DNA of 64,000 bases from Paracoccaceae bacterium (GTDB lineage: Bacteria > Pseudomonadota > Alphaproteobacteria > Rhodobacterales > Rhodobacteraceae). The translations under genes were made by a program, and so were the position numbers. Shown piece after piece: positions 8,557 through 17,405 of this stretch. A model generated the notes under the pieces. The model was given only the letters and a program-made list of their open reading frames with translations, had not been told where the DNA came from and did not search any database. Location of the stretch: the NCBI GenBank assembly GCA_027489375.1, contig JAIXZW010000001.1:62001-126000 (forward strand), in the 5' to 3' direction. How positions within the stretch are numbered: position 1 is the stretch's first letter; the number at the start of each line of letters is the position of its first letter.

Positions 8557-9284
8557 CCGACCCCGTCCTCTTCATCCCCGGCATCCTGTCCGACGCCCGC
8601 ATCTTCCTGCCGCAGATCGTGCATCTGGGTGCCAAGCACGCCATCCAGATCGCCCTACCCGCGCAGGGCGAGACGGTGGAGCAGATGTCAGGCGCGGTCC
8701 TTGCGACGGCACCCCCGAAATTCGCTCTTGTCGGTCATGGTCTGGGCGCTGCCGTGGCGCTGGACATCCTGCGCCGCGACATGGACCGCGTGACCCGCGT
8801 GGCGCTGATCGGTGCAGATCCCTTGGCCGAAGCCCCGAACATCGCCGCTTCACGCGAAGCGCGGATCGTCGCGGCGAAATCGGGGCGGCTGTCCGAAGCG
8901 ATCACATCGGAATTTCCGCCTGAAAGCTTTGCGCCCAGCCCGTGGCGGTCCGATATCATGGCGCTCTTGCAAGACATGGGCCTGACCTTGGGCGAGGGTG
9001 TCTTCATGCGCCAGTCCCGCGCCCTGCAACGCCGCCCCGACCAGCAAAAGACCCTGCGCCGCGCCATGCTACCTGCGCTTGTCATCGCAGGCGAACATGA
9101 TCCCGTCGCCCCCGTCCGGCGGCAGGATTTCACCGCCGCCCTTTTCCCCTATGGAAAGCTTGTGACGATTGCCGAGTCAGGCCATCTGCCCATGCTGGAA
9201 CAGCCCGAAGCCGTCACGGCGGCGCTTGAGGATTTCCTGAACGGTCCCCTGATGCTGCGGCAGGTCAAACGGACGCCAGTTTGA
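8553..9284 (+). CDS. Alpha/beta hydrolase homologue lacking the nucleophile serine
   Basis: 243 residues from GTG 8553 (overlapping the previous stop as GTGA). The fold is clear: FIPGILSDARIF oxyanion region, strand and elbow FALVGHGLGAAVAL, acid site AGEHDPVAP (Asp183) and base ESGHLPM (His211). The elbow reads G-H-G-L-G, so the expected nucleophile serine at residue 63 is glycine (codon GGT). Acid and base remain, suggesting a recent loss, a non-hydrolytic role, or a lyase/sensor use of the fold. The 3' end overlaps phaZ by 20 bases, tail to tail. A sequencing error at one base (AGT to GGT) is the trivial alternative. Confidence 0.88.
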   Translation: MTDPVLFIPGILSDARIFLPQIVHLGAKHAIQIALPAQGETVEQMSGAVLATAPPKFALVGHGLGAAVALDILRRDMDRVTRVALIGADPLAEAPNIAASREARIVAAKSGRLSEAITSEFPPESFAPSPWRSDIMALLQDMGLTLGEGVFMRQSRALQRRPDQQKTLRRAMLPALVIAGEHDPVAPVRRQDFTAALFPYGKLVTIAESGHLPMLEQPEAVTAALEDFLNGPLMLRQVKRTPV

Positions 9285-10539
9285 CCCGCTTCGTCGCCGG
9301 AACCGGCGCGCCGGAATTGGCGTCGATGAAGCCAAGCACCAGCGGGCGGATGTTGAGACGCCAGCTTTTCCCCGCAAAGATCCCATAATGCCCCGCACCG
9401 GGTTCAAGGTGCTGGGCCTTTTTCGCCTCGGGCAGGCCGGTCAGCATCTTGAGCGCGGCAACGCATTGGCCGGGCGCGGAAATATCGTCATTCGCCCCTT
9501 CGACCGTCATCACCGCGACATTCGTGATCGCGCCGATGTCGACCTTTTTTCCCGCCACGACGAACTGGTTCAGCGCGATTTCGCGGTTCTTGAAGATGCG
9601 CTCGACAGTCGAGAGGTAGAACTCTGCCGTCATGTCCATCACGGCAAGGTATTCGTCATAGAAACGGTTGTGGGCATCGTGATCCGATGCCTCCCCGCGC
9701 GAGACGCGCATGATCTGTTCCGAAAACGCCTTGGAATGGCGGTCGGCATTCATCGACATGAAGCTTTGAAGCTGCAACAGCCCCGGATAGACCAATCGCC
9801 CCGCGCCCTTGTGTTTGAAGCCAACGCGCTGGATGGCGATCTGCTCCAATTGCCCCATCGTGATCCGACGGCCGAAATCGGTCACATCGGTCGCGGCGGC
9901 ATCGGGGTCGATCGGGCCACCGATCAGGGTCAGGCTGCGGGGTTGGGCGCTCGGATCTTCGGCGGCAAGATAGGCCGTGGCGGCAAGCGTCAGCGGGGCG
10001 GGTTGGCAGACTGCGATGACATGGGTGTCGGGGCCAAGCGCGCGCATGAAATCCACGAGGTAGAGGGTATAATCCTCCACATCGAACTTTCCGGCGGAAA
10101 CCGGAATGTCGCGGGCATTATGCCAGTCGGTGACATAGACATCGGTATCGGGCAAAAGGCTGGCCACGGTCGACCGCAGGAGGGTGGCGTAATGGCCCGA
10201 CATGGGCGCGACCAGCATCACCTTGCGGGCCATAGGCGCACGGCGGCGGACCGAGAATTTGACCAGACTGCCAAAGGGCTTCTCGACCTCGGGTACGATG
10301 TCGACAAGGTGATCCTGCCCGTCGGGGCCGACGATGGAGCGGATGCCCCAGTCCGGTTTCACCACCATGCGGGCGAAGGAGCGTTCCGTCACCTCGCCCC
10401 AAGCGGCCATCAGCGGCAGCATCGGGTTCATCGTCAGCGCGAAGGCGGGGTAAGAAGCCATTGCCCGTGCGGTCGCGCCCAGCCACTCGTTCGTGTTGCG
10501 GGCGGTTTCCATCAGGTCATAGGTATACATGTAACGCAC
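9265..10539 (-). CDS. phaZ: Intracellular polyhydroxybutyrate depolymerase PhaZ
   Basis: PhaZ mobilises stored PHB by cleaving it inside the cell. 424 residues starting MRYMYTYDLMETARN. The nucleophile is the cysteine Cys178 in VIAVCQPAPLT, as in the intracellular PhaZ family where cysteine replaces serine. Other landmarks are VAPMSGHYATLLR and the C-terminal AQHLEPGAGHYGIFAGKSW with the catalytic histidine. It is divergent from phaC with 103 bases between them, so synthesis and breakdown genes share a regulatory region. Confidence 0.95.
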   Translation of the reverse strand: MRYMYTYDLMETARNTNEWLGATARAMASYPAFALTMNPMLPLMAAWGEVTERSFARMVVKPDWGIRSIVGPDGQDHLVDIVPEVEKPFGSLVKFSVRRRAPMARKVMLVAPMSGHYATLLRSTVASLLPDTDVYVTDWHNARDIPVSAGKFDVEDYTLYLVDFMRALGPDTHVIAVCQPAPLTLAATAYLAAEDPSAQPRSLTLIGGPIDPDAAATDVTDFGRRITMGQLEQIAIQRVGFKHKGAGRLVYPGLLQLQSFMSMNADRHSKAFSEQIMRVSRGEASDHDAHNRFYDEYLAVMDMTAEFYLSTVERIFKNREIALNQFVVAGKKVDIGAITNVAVMTVEGANDDISAPGQCVAALKMLTGLPEAKKAQHLEPGAGHYGIFAGKSWRLNIRPLVLGFIDANSGAPVPATKRVKLASV

Positions 10540-10642
10540 GTGCGGCTCCTTGTCCGAAGGCGGATTCCTTCGAATTCGCAGCTTTCCCCATCGGTGTGGC
10601 AGGGCTATGCTGCATCTGCGAGGATAGGGGGGAAATCATTTC

Positions 10643-12439
10643 ATGACAACGCAAGAGAATGACGCAGGCGCGAAGCTGGCGCGTTTGAACGAAAATCTTG
10701 CGCGGGTGGAAGCACTTACCCAACGTCTTGTCGCTGCCCTGTCGAAGAAGAAGGCCCACGACAGCGCGCTCGACGGTCCCTCGAACGATGTCTACGTCAA
10801 GGCCGCGGCCGCCTATTTCGCCGAGATGATGCAGAACCCCGCGAAGATTCTGGAACATCAGATCGGCTATTGGGGCAAAAGTTTGAAGCATTACGTCGAG
10901 GCCCAGCAGGCGCTGGCATCCGGCGCGTTGAAGGCTCCCGAAGACCCGACACCCAAGGACCGCCGTTTTTCCAATCCGCTCTGGGAAACGCACCCTTTCT
11001 TCAATTATATCAAGCAACAATACCTCATCAACGCCGATGCGGTATCATCTGCCATCGGAAACCTTGACACGCTGGACCCCGCCGACCGCAGGCGGGTTGA
11101 ATATTTCACCAAGCAGATCGTCGACATGTTTTCGCCGACCAATTTCCTCGGCACCAACCCGGACGCTTTGGAAAAGGCGATCGAGACGGATGGCGAGTCG
11201 CTGGTCAAGGGCTTGGAGAACCTCGTCCACGACGTCGAGGCGAATTCGGGCGAGTTGCTGGTCACGCTGGCCGACAAGGAAGCCTTCCACGTCGGCCAGA
11301 ACATCGCAACCACGCCCGGTTCGGTCGTCTATCGCAACCGGATGTTCGAGCTGATCCAGTATGCACCCACCACCGAAACGGTGCACCAGACCCCGCTGCT
11401 GATCTTTCCGCCGTGGATCAACAAATTCTACATCATGGACCTGAAACCCGCGAATTCGCTGATCAAGTGGATCGTGGATCAGGGCTTCACGCTGTTTGTC
11501 GTCTCGTGGGTGAACCCCGATGCCAGTTACGCCGATATCGGGATGGACGATTACATCCGCGACGGCTTCATCCGCGCGATGGCCGAGGTGCGGCGCATCA
11601 CGGGCGAAAAGCAGATCAACTGCGTGGGCTATTGCATCGCGGGAACCACGCTGTCGCTGACCTTGGCGCATCTGCAAAAGGCGGGGGACAAGTCGGTCAA
11701 ATCCGCGACCTTCTTCACCACGCTCACCGATTTCTCGGACCCCGGCGAGGTTGGCGTCTTCCTCAACGACGATTTCGTCGACGGGATCGAGCGGCAGTCG
11801 AAAAGCGATGGTATCCTGTCCAAACTCTTCATGAGCCGGACGTTCAGCTACCTGCGCTCCAACGATCTGATCTACCAGCCCGCGATCCGCAGCTACATGC
11901 TGGGCGAGGCGCCGCCTGCCTTTGACCTGCTTTACTGGAACGGGGATGGCACCAACCTTCCGGCCAAGATGGCGGTCGAATATCTGCGCGGTCTGTGCCA
12001 GCGGGACGAATTCGCGCAAGACGGTTTCACGGTCTTCGGCGAGAAGGTCAGACTGTCGGACGTCAAACTTCCGCTCTGCGCCATCGCCTGCGAGACGGAC
12101 CACATCGCCCATTGGCGCGGCAGCTTCAACGGCGTCAAGCGGATGGGGTCGACGGACAAGACCTTCATCCTTTCGGAAAGCGGCCATATCGCGGGGATCA
12201 TCAACCCGCCGTCCAAGGGTAAATACGGCCATTACACCAACGACGCCCCCGTCGAGGGCGAACCCGAGGCGTGGAAAGCCGCCGCCACCTTCCATCAGGG
12301 AAGCTGGTGGCCGCGCTGGAAAGAGTGGCTGTCCAAGCAATCGGGCAAGCAGATCAAGGCCCGCATCCCCGGTGATTCGGGGGCCGAAGTCCTCTGTCCT
12401 GCACCCGGCACTTATGTGACCGCGACACCGGAGATTTAA
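10643..12439 (+). CDS. phaC: Class I poly(3-hydroxyalkanoate) synthase PhaC
   Basis: PhaC polymerises 3-hydroxybutyryl-CoA into PHB at the granule surface. 598 residues, the class I size. The lipase-like box is GYCIAGTTL with catalytic Cys331, the acid is in ACETDHIAHWRGS, and the base in SESGHIAGIINPP. The N-terminal 100 residues are variable, as in other class I enzymes. Downstream lie phaP and phaR, completing a PHB granule locus. phaA/phaB (precursor supply) are not in the window. Confidence 0.97.
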   Translation: MTTQENDAGAKLARLNENLARVEALTQRLVAALSKKKAHDSALDGPSNDVYVKAAAAYFAEMMQNPAKILEHQIGYWGKSLKHYVEAQQALASGALKAPEDPTPKDRRFSNPLWETHPFFNYIKQQYLINADAVSSAIGNLDTLDPADRRRVEYFTKQIVDMFSPTNFLGTNPDALEKAIETDGESLVKGLENLVHDVEANSGELLVTLADKEAFHVGQNIATTPGSVVYRNRMFELIQYAPTTETVHQTPLLIFPPWINKFYIMDLKPANSLIKWIVDQGFTLFVVSWVNPDASYADIGMDDYIRDGFIRAMAEVRRITGEKQINCVGYCIAGTTLSLTLAHLQKAGDKSVKSATFFTTLTDFSDPGEVGVFLNDDFVDGIERQSKSDGILSKLFMSRTFSYLRSNDLIYQPAIRSYMLGEAPPAFDLLYWNGDGTNLPAKMAVEYLRGLCQRDEFAQDGFTVFGEKVRLSDVKLPLCAIACETDHIAHWRGSFNGVKRMGSTDKTFILSESGHIAGIINPPSKGKYGHYTNDAPVEGEPEAWKAAATFHQGSWWPRWKEWLSKQSGKQIKARIPGDSGAEVLCPAPGTYVTATPEI

Positions 12440-12499
12440 CCAAGTGCTTGAAGCGGCGCGGGGATTTCCGCGCCGCGCCGCCCGGGTCGCGCTCATTTG

Positions 12500-12547
12500 C
12501 TGCGGTGCAGAAAAAAACTTGAAATGCTGCAGTGCAGCATGTATATC
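12500..12547 (+). promoter_or_regulatory. phaP promoter with two PhaR-type operators
   Basis: Two CTGC-N3-GCAG palindromes, at 12500-12510 and 12527-12537 (the second extends to ATGCTGCAGTGCAGCAT, 12524-12540). A likely promoter is TTGAAA (12519-12524), 17 bases, TATATC (12542-12547), so the second palindrome fills the -35/-10 spacer. TGC-rich sites of this kind are bound by PhaR in Paracoccus. Repression relieved when PhaR moves to PHB granules is the expected logic. Confidence 0.75.
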
Positions 12548-12605
12548 TTTTGGCAGGAAACACGTAACCCCGCGGGCCACGGCCCGAACGCCAGGAGAGA
12601 AGATC

Positions 12606-13055
12606 ATGACGAAACCCGCCGATTTCACCAAAGTCATGCAAGACATGGTTGCCTCGTTCCCGGTCGACGCTTCGGCGCTCCAGAACGCGTTCAAGACCCA
12701 GGCCGCGATGACCGAGAAACTGTCGAAAGTCGCTCTGGAAGCGGCCGAGAAGTCGACCGAGATCACCTCGAAATGGGCCAAGGACACCATTGCCAAGCTG
12801 ACCGACGTGTCGAAAGCCAAAGCCGAAGTGACCGACTATTCCAAGTCGGTGACGGATTTCGCTTCGTCCGCCGCTGAAATGGCTGCCGAAAACCTCGCCG
12901 CCTTCGCCGAAGTCGCGAAGAAGGTGCAGATGGAAACCGTCGAACTGGTTCTGGCCGCTGGCAAGGACTTCTCGGAAGACGCGACCGCTGCCGTGAAAAA
13001 GGCGACCTCGGACGTGACGACCGCTGCCAAGAAAGCTGCTGCGGCTGCGAAGTAA
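12606..13055 (+). CDS. phaP: Phasin PhaP, PHB granule coat protein
   Basis: 149 residues (MTKPADFTKVMQDMVASFPV...), predicted almost entirely helical, rich in Ala, Lys and Glu, with a C-terminal AKKAAAAAK tail typical of phasins. Phasins coat PHB granules and set their number and size. The start at ATG 12606 follows AGGAGAG; the upstream reading frame crosses the promoter and is not coding. The gene is framed by PhaR operators in front and an intrinsic terminator behind, so it forms its own strongly regulated unit. Confidence 0.93.
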   Translation: MTKPADFTKVMQDMVASFPVDASALQNAFKTQAAMTEKLSKVALEAAEKSTEITSKWAKDTIAKLTDVSKAKAEVTDYSKSVTDFASSAAEMAAENLAAFAEVAKKVQMETVELVLAAGKDFSEDATAAVKKATSDVTTAAKKAAAAAK

Positions 13056-13108
13056 TCGCCTCGCGATCCTACGCCGGACCGCATCCTCCCTGCGGTTCCG
13101 GCGCCTTC

Positions 13109-13138
13109 GGGCGGGCCTTGAGCCCGCCCTTTCTTTTT
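13109..13138 (+). terminator. Intrinsic terminator of phaP
   Basis: GGGCGGGC (13109-13116), loop CTTGA, GCCCGCCC (13122-13129), then TTTCTTTTT. Perfect 8-bp GC stem with a T-tract on the plus strand, 53 bases after the phaP stop. Confidence 0.9.
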
Positions 13139-13163
13139 GAAAATCCCTGCCTTAAGCTTTCTT

Positions 13164-13174
13164 CTGCATTGCAG
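13164..13174 (+). promoter_or_regulatory. PhaR-type operator upstream of phaR
   Basis: CTGCATTGCAG, the same CTGC-N3-GCAG palindrome as in front of phaP, 42 bases upstream of the phaR start codon. It implies that PhaR controls its own gene. Assignment is by match to the phaP sites and to the PhaR sites described in Paracoccus. Confidence 0.65.
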
Positions 13175-13216
13175 CCATTGCGACTGCGAAATGAAGAACA
13201 AAGGGGAGGGTGGCCG

Positions 13217-13777
13217 ATGGCCGATACTGACAAGCCGCTGCTGATCAAGCGCTATGCGAGCCGCCGCCTGTACAACACCGAAACCTCGGATTACGTGACG
13301 CTCGACGACATCGCCGGTTTCATCCGCGCGGGGCGCGAGGTGCAGATCATCGACCTCAAATCCGGCGACGACCTGACGCGGCAATACCTGTTGCAGATCG
13401 TGGCCGAGCACGAGGCAAAGGGCGAAAGCGTCCTGCCGATCAACGTGCTGACCGACCTTGTCCGCTCCTACACCACCGAGATGCAGTCGGTCGTGCCGCA
13501 ATTCCTGTCCGCCAGCTTCGAGATGCTGCGCGAAGGGCAGTCGAAAATGCTCGAAAACCTTTCCACCATCCCGAACCCGATGGCCGCGATGCCGGGGTTC
13601 GAGGCGATGCGCCAGCAGCAAGAGGTCTTCATGAAGGCCTTCATGGGCGGCCTGCCGGGCTGGACCGGATCGGGTCCGGCCAAGGACGATGCGGGCGAAG
13701 CCCCCGCCAAGGGTGACGACATCGCCGACATCAAACGGCAACTGGCCGAGTTGCAGAAGAAACTGTCGAAGCTGTAA
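13217..13777 (+). CDS. phaR: PHB synthesis repressor PhaR
   Basis: 186 residues starting MADTDKPLLIKRYASRRLYN. The N-terminal 60 residues are the PHB/PHA accumulation regulator DNA-binding domain (KRYASRRLYNTETSDYVTLDDI), followed by the PHB_acc domain (about 70-110) and a low-complexity, coiled C-terminal end (ADIKRQLAELQKKLSKL). PhaR binds both DNA and PHB, so it leaves the phaP promoter when granules appear. The start is ATG 13217 after GGGAGGG. A LysR gene starts six bases after its stop. Confidence 0.95.
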   Translation: MADTDKPLLIKRYASRRLYNTETSDYVTLDDIAGFIRAGREVQIIDLKSGDDLTRQYLLQIVAEHEAKGESVLPINVLTDLVRSYTTEMQSVVPQFLSASFEMLREGQSKMLENLSTIPNPMAAMPGFEAMRQQQEVFMKAFMGGLPGWTGSGPAKDDAGEAPAKGDDIADIKRQLAELQKKLSKL

Positions 13778-13783
13778 GCGCCC

Positions 13784-14725
13784 GTGTCGGACGGTCGCGT
13801 CACGCTCTGGGGGATCGAGGTCTTTCTGGCCGCCGCCGAAGAAGGCGCGATTTCGGCCGCCGCACGGCGGCTTGGCGTCAGCCCTTCGGCGGTGAGCCAG
13901 CAGCTTGCCTCGCTTGAAGCTGCGCTTGGCGCGGTGCTTCTGGACCGTGGCGCAAGGCCGATGGGGATGACCCCTGCGGGGCGGATGTTCCGTCGTCATG
14001 CCCAGACCATCCTGAACGCCGAAGCCGAAGCCCGCGCCGATCTTGCGATGGCGGACCTGTCGGGGCTGACCACGCTGCGCCTTGGCATGATCGAGGATTT
14101 CGATGCCGAGGTGACGCCCCGCCTGCTTGCCGGTCTGGCCGAGGCGTTAAAAGGGTGCCGCTTCCTTTTGGAAACCGGCGCAAGCCACCGCTTGCTGGAA
14201 CAACTCGAAAGCCGCGCGCTCGATATCGTCGTCGCCGCCGACGGGGCGAGCGAGGCGGGCGATATGGGCTGGCGCGAAGTGCATCCGGTGCTTGCCGAAC
14301 CTTTCGTTGCCATCCGGCCCAAGGGCGCGCCGCGCGAGGGAATGCCCTTCATCCAGTATACCGCGCGGCACCTGATGGGGCGTCAGATCGCGGCGCATCT
14401 GGCGCGGGCGGGGCAGAAGTTTTCTGCCCGCTTCGAACTCGACAGTTACAACGCCATTCTGGCGATGGTTGCGGGCGGGGCAGGTTGGACGATCCTGACG
14501 CCGCTCGCGCTGCACCACGCGGCACGGTTCCACAATGCGGTGACGGTCGAACCGCTGCCCTTCGAGCCGCTGAACCGCTCGCTCTCGCTCTCCGCAAGGG
14601 CGGGGGTGCTGCGGGACATTCCGGCACAGGTGGCAGGGCGGCTCAAGGCGCAGGTGCAGGAACAGGTGGTGGGCCCTGCCTTGCGCGAATGGCCTTGGAT
14701 GGCTCCCGCCTTGCGGGTGCTTTGA
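13784..14725 (+). CDS. LysR-family transcriptional regulator
   Basis: 313 residues from GTG 13784. N-terminal winged helix-turn-helix (LWGIEVFLAAAEEGAISAAARRLGVSPSAVSQQLASLEAALG) followed by a periplasmic-binding-type effector domain from about residue 95. It lies just six bases after phaR and is probably cotranscribed with it, which may tie it to storage control, but the target and effector are not visible. It is not an obvious relative of any specific named LysR protein that I can defend. Confidence 0.88.
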   Translation: MSDGRVTLWGIEVFLAAAEEGAISAAARRLGVSPSAVSQQLASLEAALGAVLLDRGARPMGMTPAGRMFRRHAQTILNAEAEARADLAMADLSGLTTLRLGMIEDFDAEVTPRLLAGLAEALKGCRFLLETGASHRLLEQLESRALDIVVAADGASEAGDMGWREVHPVLAEPFVAIRPKGAPREGMPFIQYTARHLMGRQIAAHLARAGQKFSARFELDSYNAILAMVAGGAGWTILTPLALHHAARFHNAVTVEPLPFEPLNRSLSLSARAGVLRDIPAQVAGRLKAQVQEQVVGPALREWPWMAPALRVL

Positions 14726-14748
14726 CCCCGTTCTGCCGCTTCCTCTTG

Positions 14749-14810
14749 CCTGAAATATCCTCGGGGGGTGAATGGGCCGGAACGGCCCAGAGGGGGGCGG
14801 AAGGCCCCCC
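14749..14810 (+). repeat. Intergenic repeat with twin hairpins
   Basis: GCCTGAAATATCCTCGGGGGG core followed by TGGGCCG/CGGCCCA (14773-14789, loop GAA) and GGGGGGC/GCCCCCC (14792-14810, loop GGAAG). It separates the convergent LysR and DegT-type genes and ends directly against the latter's stop codon. Same family as the element at 1445. Confidence 0.8.
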
Positions 14811-16001
14811 TTAGTCCTTCACGTCCCGCACCGCCGTCAGGATGGCATCGGCAATGTAACCCAGTTCGCTTTCCGTCAGCCGCGCCGGAAGCCGCACGTC
14901 GCAGGCGCGCATCAGCATGGCGCGGGTCTGCGGCAGGTCGGGCAAGTCTCCAAGGAATTGCCAGTTCCAATAGGCCCGCGCATTGCCTTCGGACAGGCCG
15001 AAGACCTGCACGGTGATGCCCAGTTTCTTGGCCGATGATTGGAAGCCAAGCGCCTCGTCATCGCTCCAGTCGCCTTTCAGGTTGAACTGGATCGAATCCG
15101 GCGCCCGCTCTTCCTGCGGCAGGGCGGGCGGCACCGCGAGGTGCGGGCTTTGGTTCAGGCGGTCCGCCACCCAGTCATGGTTGGCGCGGCCCTTGGCCAC
15201 CCGATCCGCGATTTCGGGCAGTTGCGGGCGGATCACGGCGGCCGACAGGTTCTGCATCCGCAAGTTATAAAGCGGCAGCTTGTTCTGCCAGTGGCCGAAG
15301 CTGTTCTGCAAACCGGGGTGTTTCTTCCAGTTCTGCTCGTAGGCACCCGACATGATGATGGCGCGGGCGGCGATTTCGGGGTCGTCCGTCACCATGATCC
15401 CGCCTTCGCCGGCGTTCACCAGCTTGTAGGACTGGAACGAGAAGCAGCCGACCTTGCCGATGGTGCCGATCTTGCGCCCGCCCCAGACGGTGCCAAGGCT
15501 GTGGGCCGCATCCTCGACCACCGGAACGCCGCTTTCGTCGCACAGCGCCATGATCGCATCCATGTCGCTGGTATGTCCGCGCATATGGCTGATGAGGACG
15601 GCATCCGCCTGCGGCAGTTTCGCCGCGAAATCAAGAAGATCGACGCGGTAATTCGCCCCCACCTCGACCAGCACGGGCGTGCAATCGGCGTGGACGACGG
15701 CCGAGGGGACGGCGGCGAAGGTGAAGGCGGGGATCAGAACCTTGGCCCCGCGCGGCAGGTCCAGCGCCTTGAGCGACAGGAACAGCGCCGCCGAGCAGGA
15801 CGAGACGGCAAGCGCGTAGCGCGACCCCATGAGGGCGGCGAACTCCGCTTCAAGCAGGGCGACGGGTGCGCCTTCGGGCGCGGTGTAGCGGAACAGGTCG
15901 CCCGAGGTCAGCAGGCGGTCGATCTCGGCCCGTGCGGCATCGGGGATGGGGTCGGCATCATAGACGTTGGGGGCAAGGGGGGCGTGACCGTCGGGTGCCA
16001 T
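14811..16001 (-). CDS. DegT/DnrJ/EryC1/StrS-family PLP aminotransferase
   Basis: 396 residues. PLP-binding features: Asp164 in VVEDAAHSLG and the Schiff-base lysine Lys193 in SFQSYKLVNAGEGG; the SSCSAALFLSLKAL segment binds the cofactor phosphate. Family members transaminate keto-sugars in surface polysaccharide or antibiotic sugar pathways, but no sugar genes are near. It instead follows the polyamine block on the same strand, 102 bases after the PuuB-like gene, so an amine or aldehyde substrate is conceivable. Family assignment is sure; substrate is unknown. Confidence 0.9.
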   Translation of the reverse strand: MAPDGHAPLAPNVYDADPIPDAARAEIDRLLTSGDLFRYTAPEGAPVALLEAEFAALMGSRYALAVSSCSAALFLSLKALDLPRGAKVLIPAFTFAAVPSAVVHADCTPVLVEVGANYRVDLLDFAAKLPQADAVLISHMRGHTSDMDAIMALCDESGVPVVEDAAHSLGTVWGGRKIGTIGKVGCFSFQSYKLVNAGEGGIMVTDDPEIAARAIIMSGAYEQNWKKHPGLQNSFGHWQNKLPLYNLRMQNLSAAVIRPQLPEIADRVAKGRANHDWVADRLNQSPHLAVPPALPQEERAPDSIQFNLKGDWSDDEALGFQSSAKKLGITVQVFGLSEGNARAYWNWQFLGDLPDLPQTRAMLMRACDVRLPARLTESELGYIADAILTAVRDVKD

Positions 16002-16103
16002 GTGCAGCTTTCCTGAAACTCAGTTGCGTAAAAGCTGTATCTGTCCAGCGCGCGGTTTTCCAGCGTGATCTCGCGTCAACCGACCCGTGCGGAGTGTTTT
16101 CGC

Positions 16104-17405
16104 CTAGAGGCCCAGTCGGTCGCGCAGGGAATACCATGTCATCGCCAGCACCAGCATTGGCCAGCGCAGCGCCACACCGCCGGGGAAGCGGGGGGTGGGC
16201 AGGCTTGCCATGAGGTCGAAGCGTTCCGCCTGACCCGCCACCGCTTCGGCCATGATCTTGCCCGCCAGCGTTGCCAAGGCGACCCCGTGGCCGGAATAGC
16301 CGGAGGCCGAAAGGATGTTCGGGGCCACCCGCAGGAAGCAGGGGTTGCGCGTCATGGTGATGGCGAGTGTGCCACCCCAGGCATAGTCGATGCGGGTGCC
16401 GCGCAGGGCGGGGTAGATGTCGTAAAGCGCGGGCGTGACGGTCTTGAGGATGTCGGGGAAGCGCCAGCCATAGCTTTCGCCGCCGCCGAAGAGCAGGCGG
16501 TTGTCCTCGGACAGGCGCCAGTAGTTCACGACAAAGCGGGTGTCGGCCACGGCCACGGGTTCGGACAGAACCTGTGCTGCACGGTCGCCCAAGGGTTCGG
16601 TCGCCACGATGAAGTTGTTGATCGGCATGACACGTGCGGCGACCTGCGGGACCAGCCCGCCAAGGTAGCCATTTGCGGCAAGGATCACATGGTCGGCTGT
16701 GACATGGCCCCCGCCCGTGTGGACCGTGACCTTGGCCCCTTGGTCGATGCGGGTGACTTCCGCGCCTTCGTGGATCACCGCCCCCGCGCCGCTTGCCGCC
16801 TTGGCAAGGCCGAGCGCGTAGTTGAGCGGGTGGACATGCCCCGCGCCACGATCGATTTCACCGCCCTTGAACACGCCCGAGGGGATGAGGCGGGCCATTC
16901 CGTCGCGGTCGAGCGGTTCGATTTCGGCATAGCCATAGTCGCGGCGGAGTTTCTCGGCGTAGTCATGGGCGTGGCGCACCTGCGCCTCGGTCCAGCAGGC
17001 GTGGGCGATGCCGTGGCGGAAGGGGGCGGGAATGTCGTGATCGGCGATCAGGGTTTTGACGAGGGATTTTGCCTCTTCCGCCAGATCCCACAGGCGGCGG
17101 GCGTTCTGCGGCCCCGCGACCCGTTCCAGATCGTCCTGATCGTTGCGCTGGCCCGACCCGACCTGCCCGCCGTTCCGCCCCGAGGCGCCAAAGCCCACGC
17201 GCTGCGCTTCGAGCACGATGACCGAATACCCCCGCTGCGACAGGTGGAGGGCTGCGGACAACCCCGTATAGCCCGCACCGATGATGCAGACATCGGCCCG
17301 CGCCGCGCCCTGCAGCGCGGGGAAGGGCGCAAGCGGCAGGCGCGTGGCGGCATAGTAGGACGGGGGGTATTCCCCCGCCCTGTCATTGGCATGAAGCAGG
17401 TTCAT
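16104..17405 (-). CDS. puuB: FAD-dependent amine oxidoreductase, PuuB-like
   Basis: 433 residues starting MNLLHANDRAGEYPPSYYAA. The Rossmann FAD motif is ADVCIIGAGYTGLSAALHL (GxGxxG at 43-48), with the second signature FGASGRNGGQVGSGQR and a DAO-family C-terminal end (SASGYSGHGVALATLAGK). In the Puu pathway PuuB oxidises gamma-glutamylputrescine. Its ATG overlaps the stop of the upstream PuuA-like ligase gene (ATGA), strongly supporting that role. A gamma-glutamyl derivative of another amine is possible. Confidence 0.87.
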   Translation of the reverse strand: MNLLHANDRAGEYPPSYYAATRLPLAPFPALQGAARADVCIIGAGYTGLSAALHLSQRGYSVIVLEAQRVGFGASGRNGGQVGSGQRNDQDDLERVAGPQNARRLWDLAEEAKSLVKTLIADHDIPAPFRHGIAHACWTEAQVRHAHDYAEKLRRDYGYAEIEPLDRDGMARLIPSGVFKGGEIDRGAGHVHPLNYALGLAKAASGAGAVIHEGAEVTRIDQGAKVTVHTGGGHVTADHVILAANGYLGGLVPQVAARVMPINNFIVATEPLGDRAAQVLSEPVAVADTRFVVNYWRLSEDNRLLFGGGESYGWRFPDILKTVTPALYDIYPALRGTRIDYAWGGTLAITMTRNPCFLRVAPNILSASGYSGHGVALATLAGKIMAEAVAGQAERFDLMASLPTPRFPGGVALRWPMLVLAMTWYSLRDRLGL

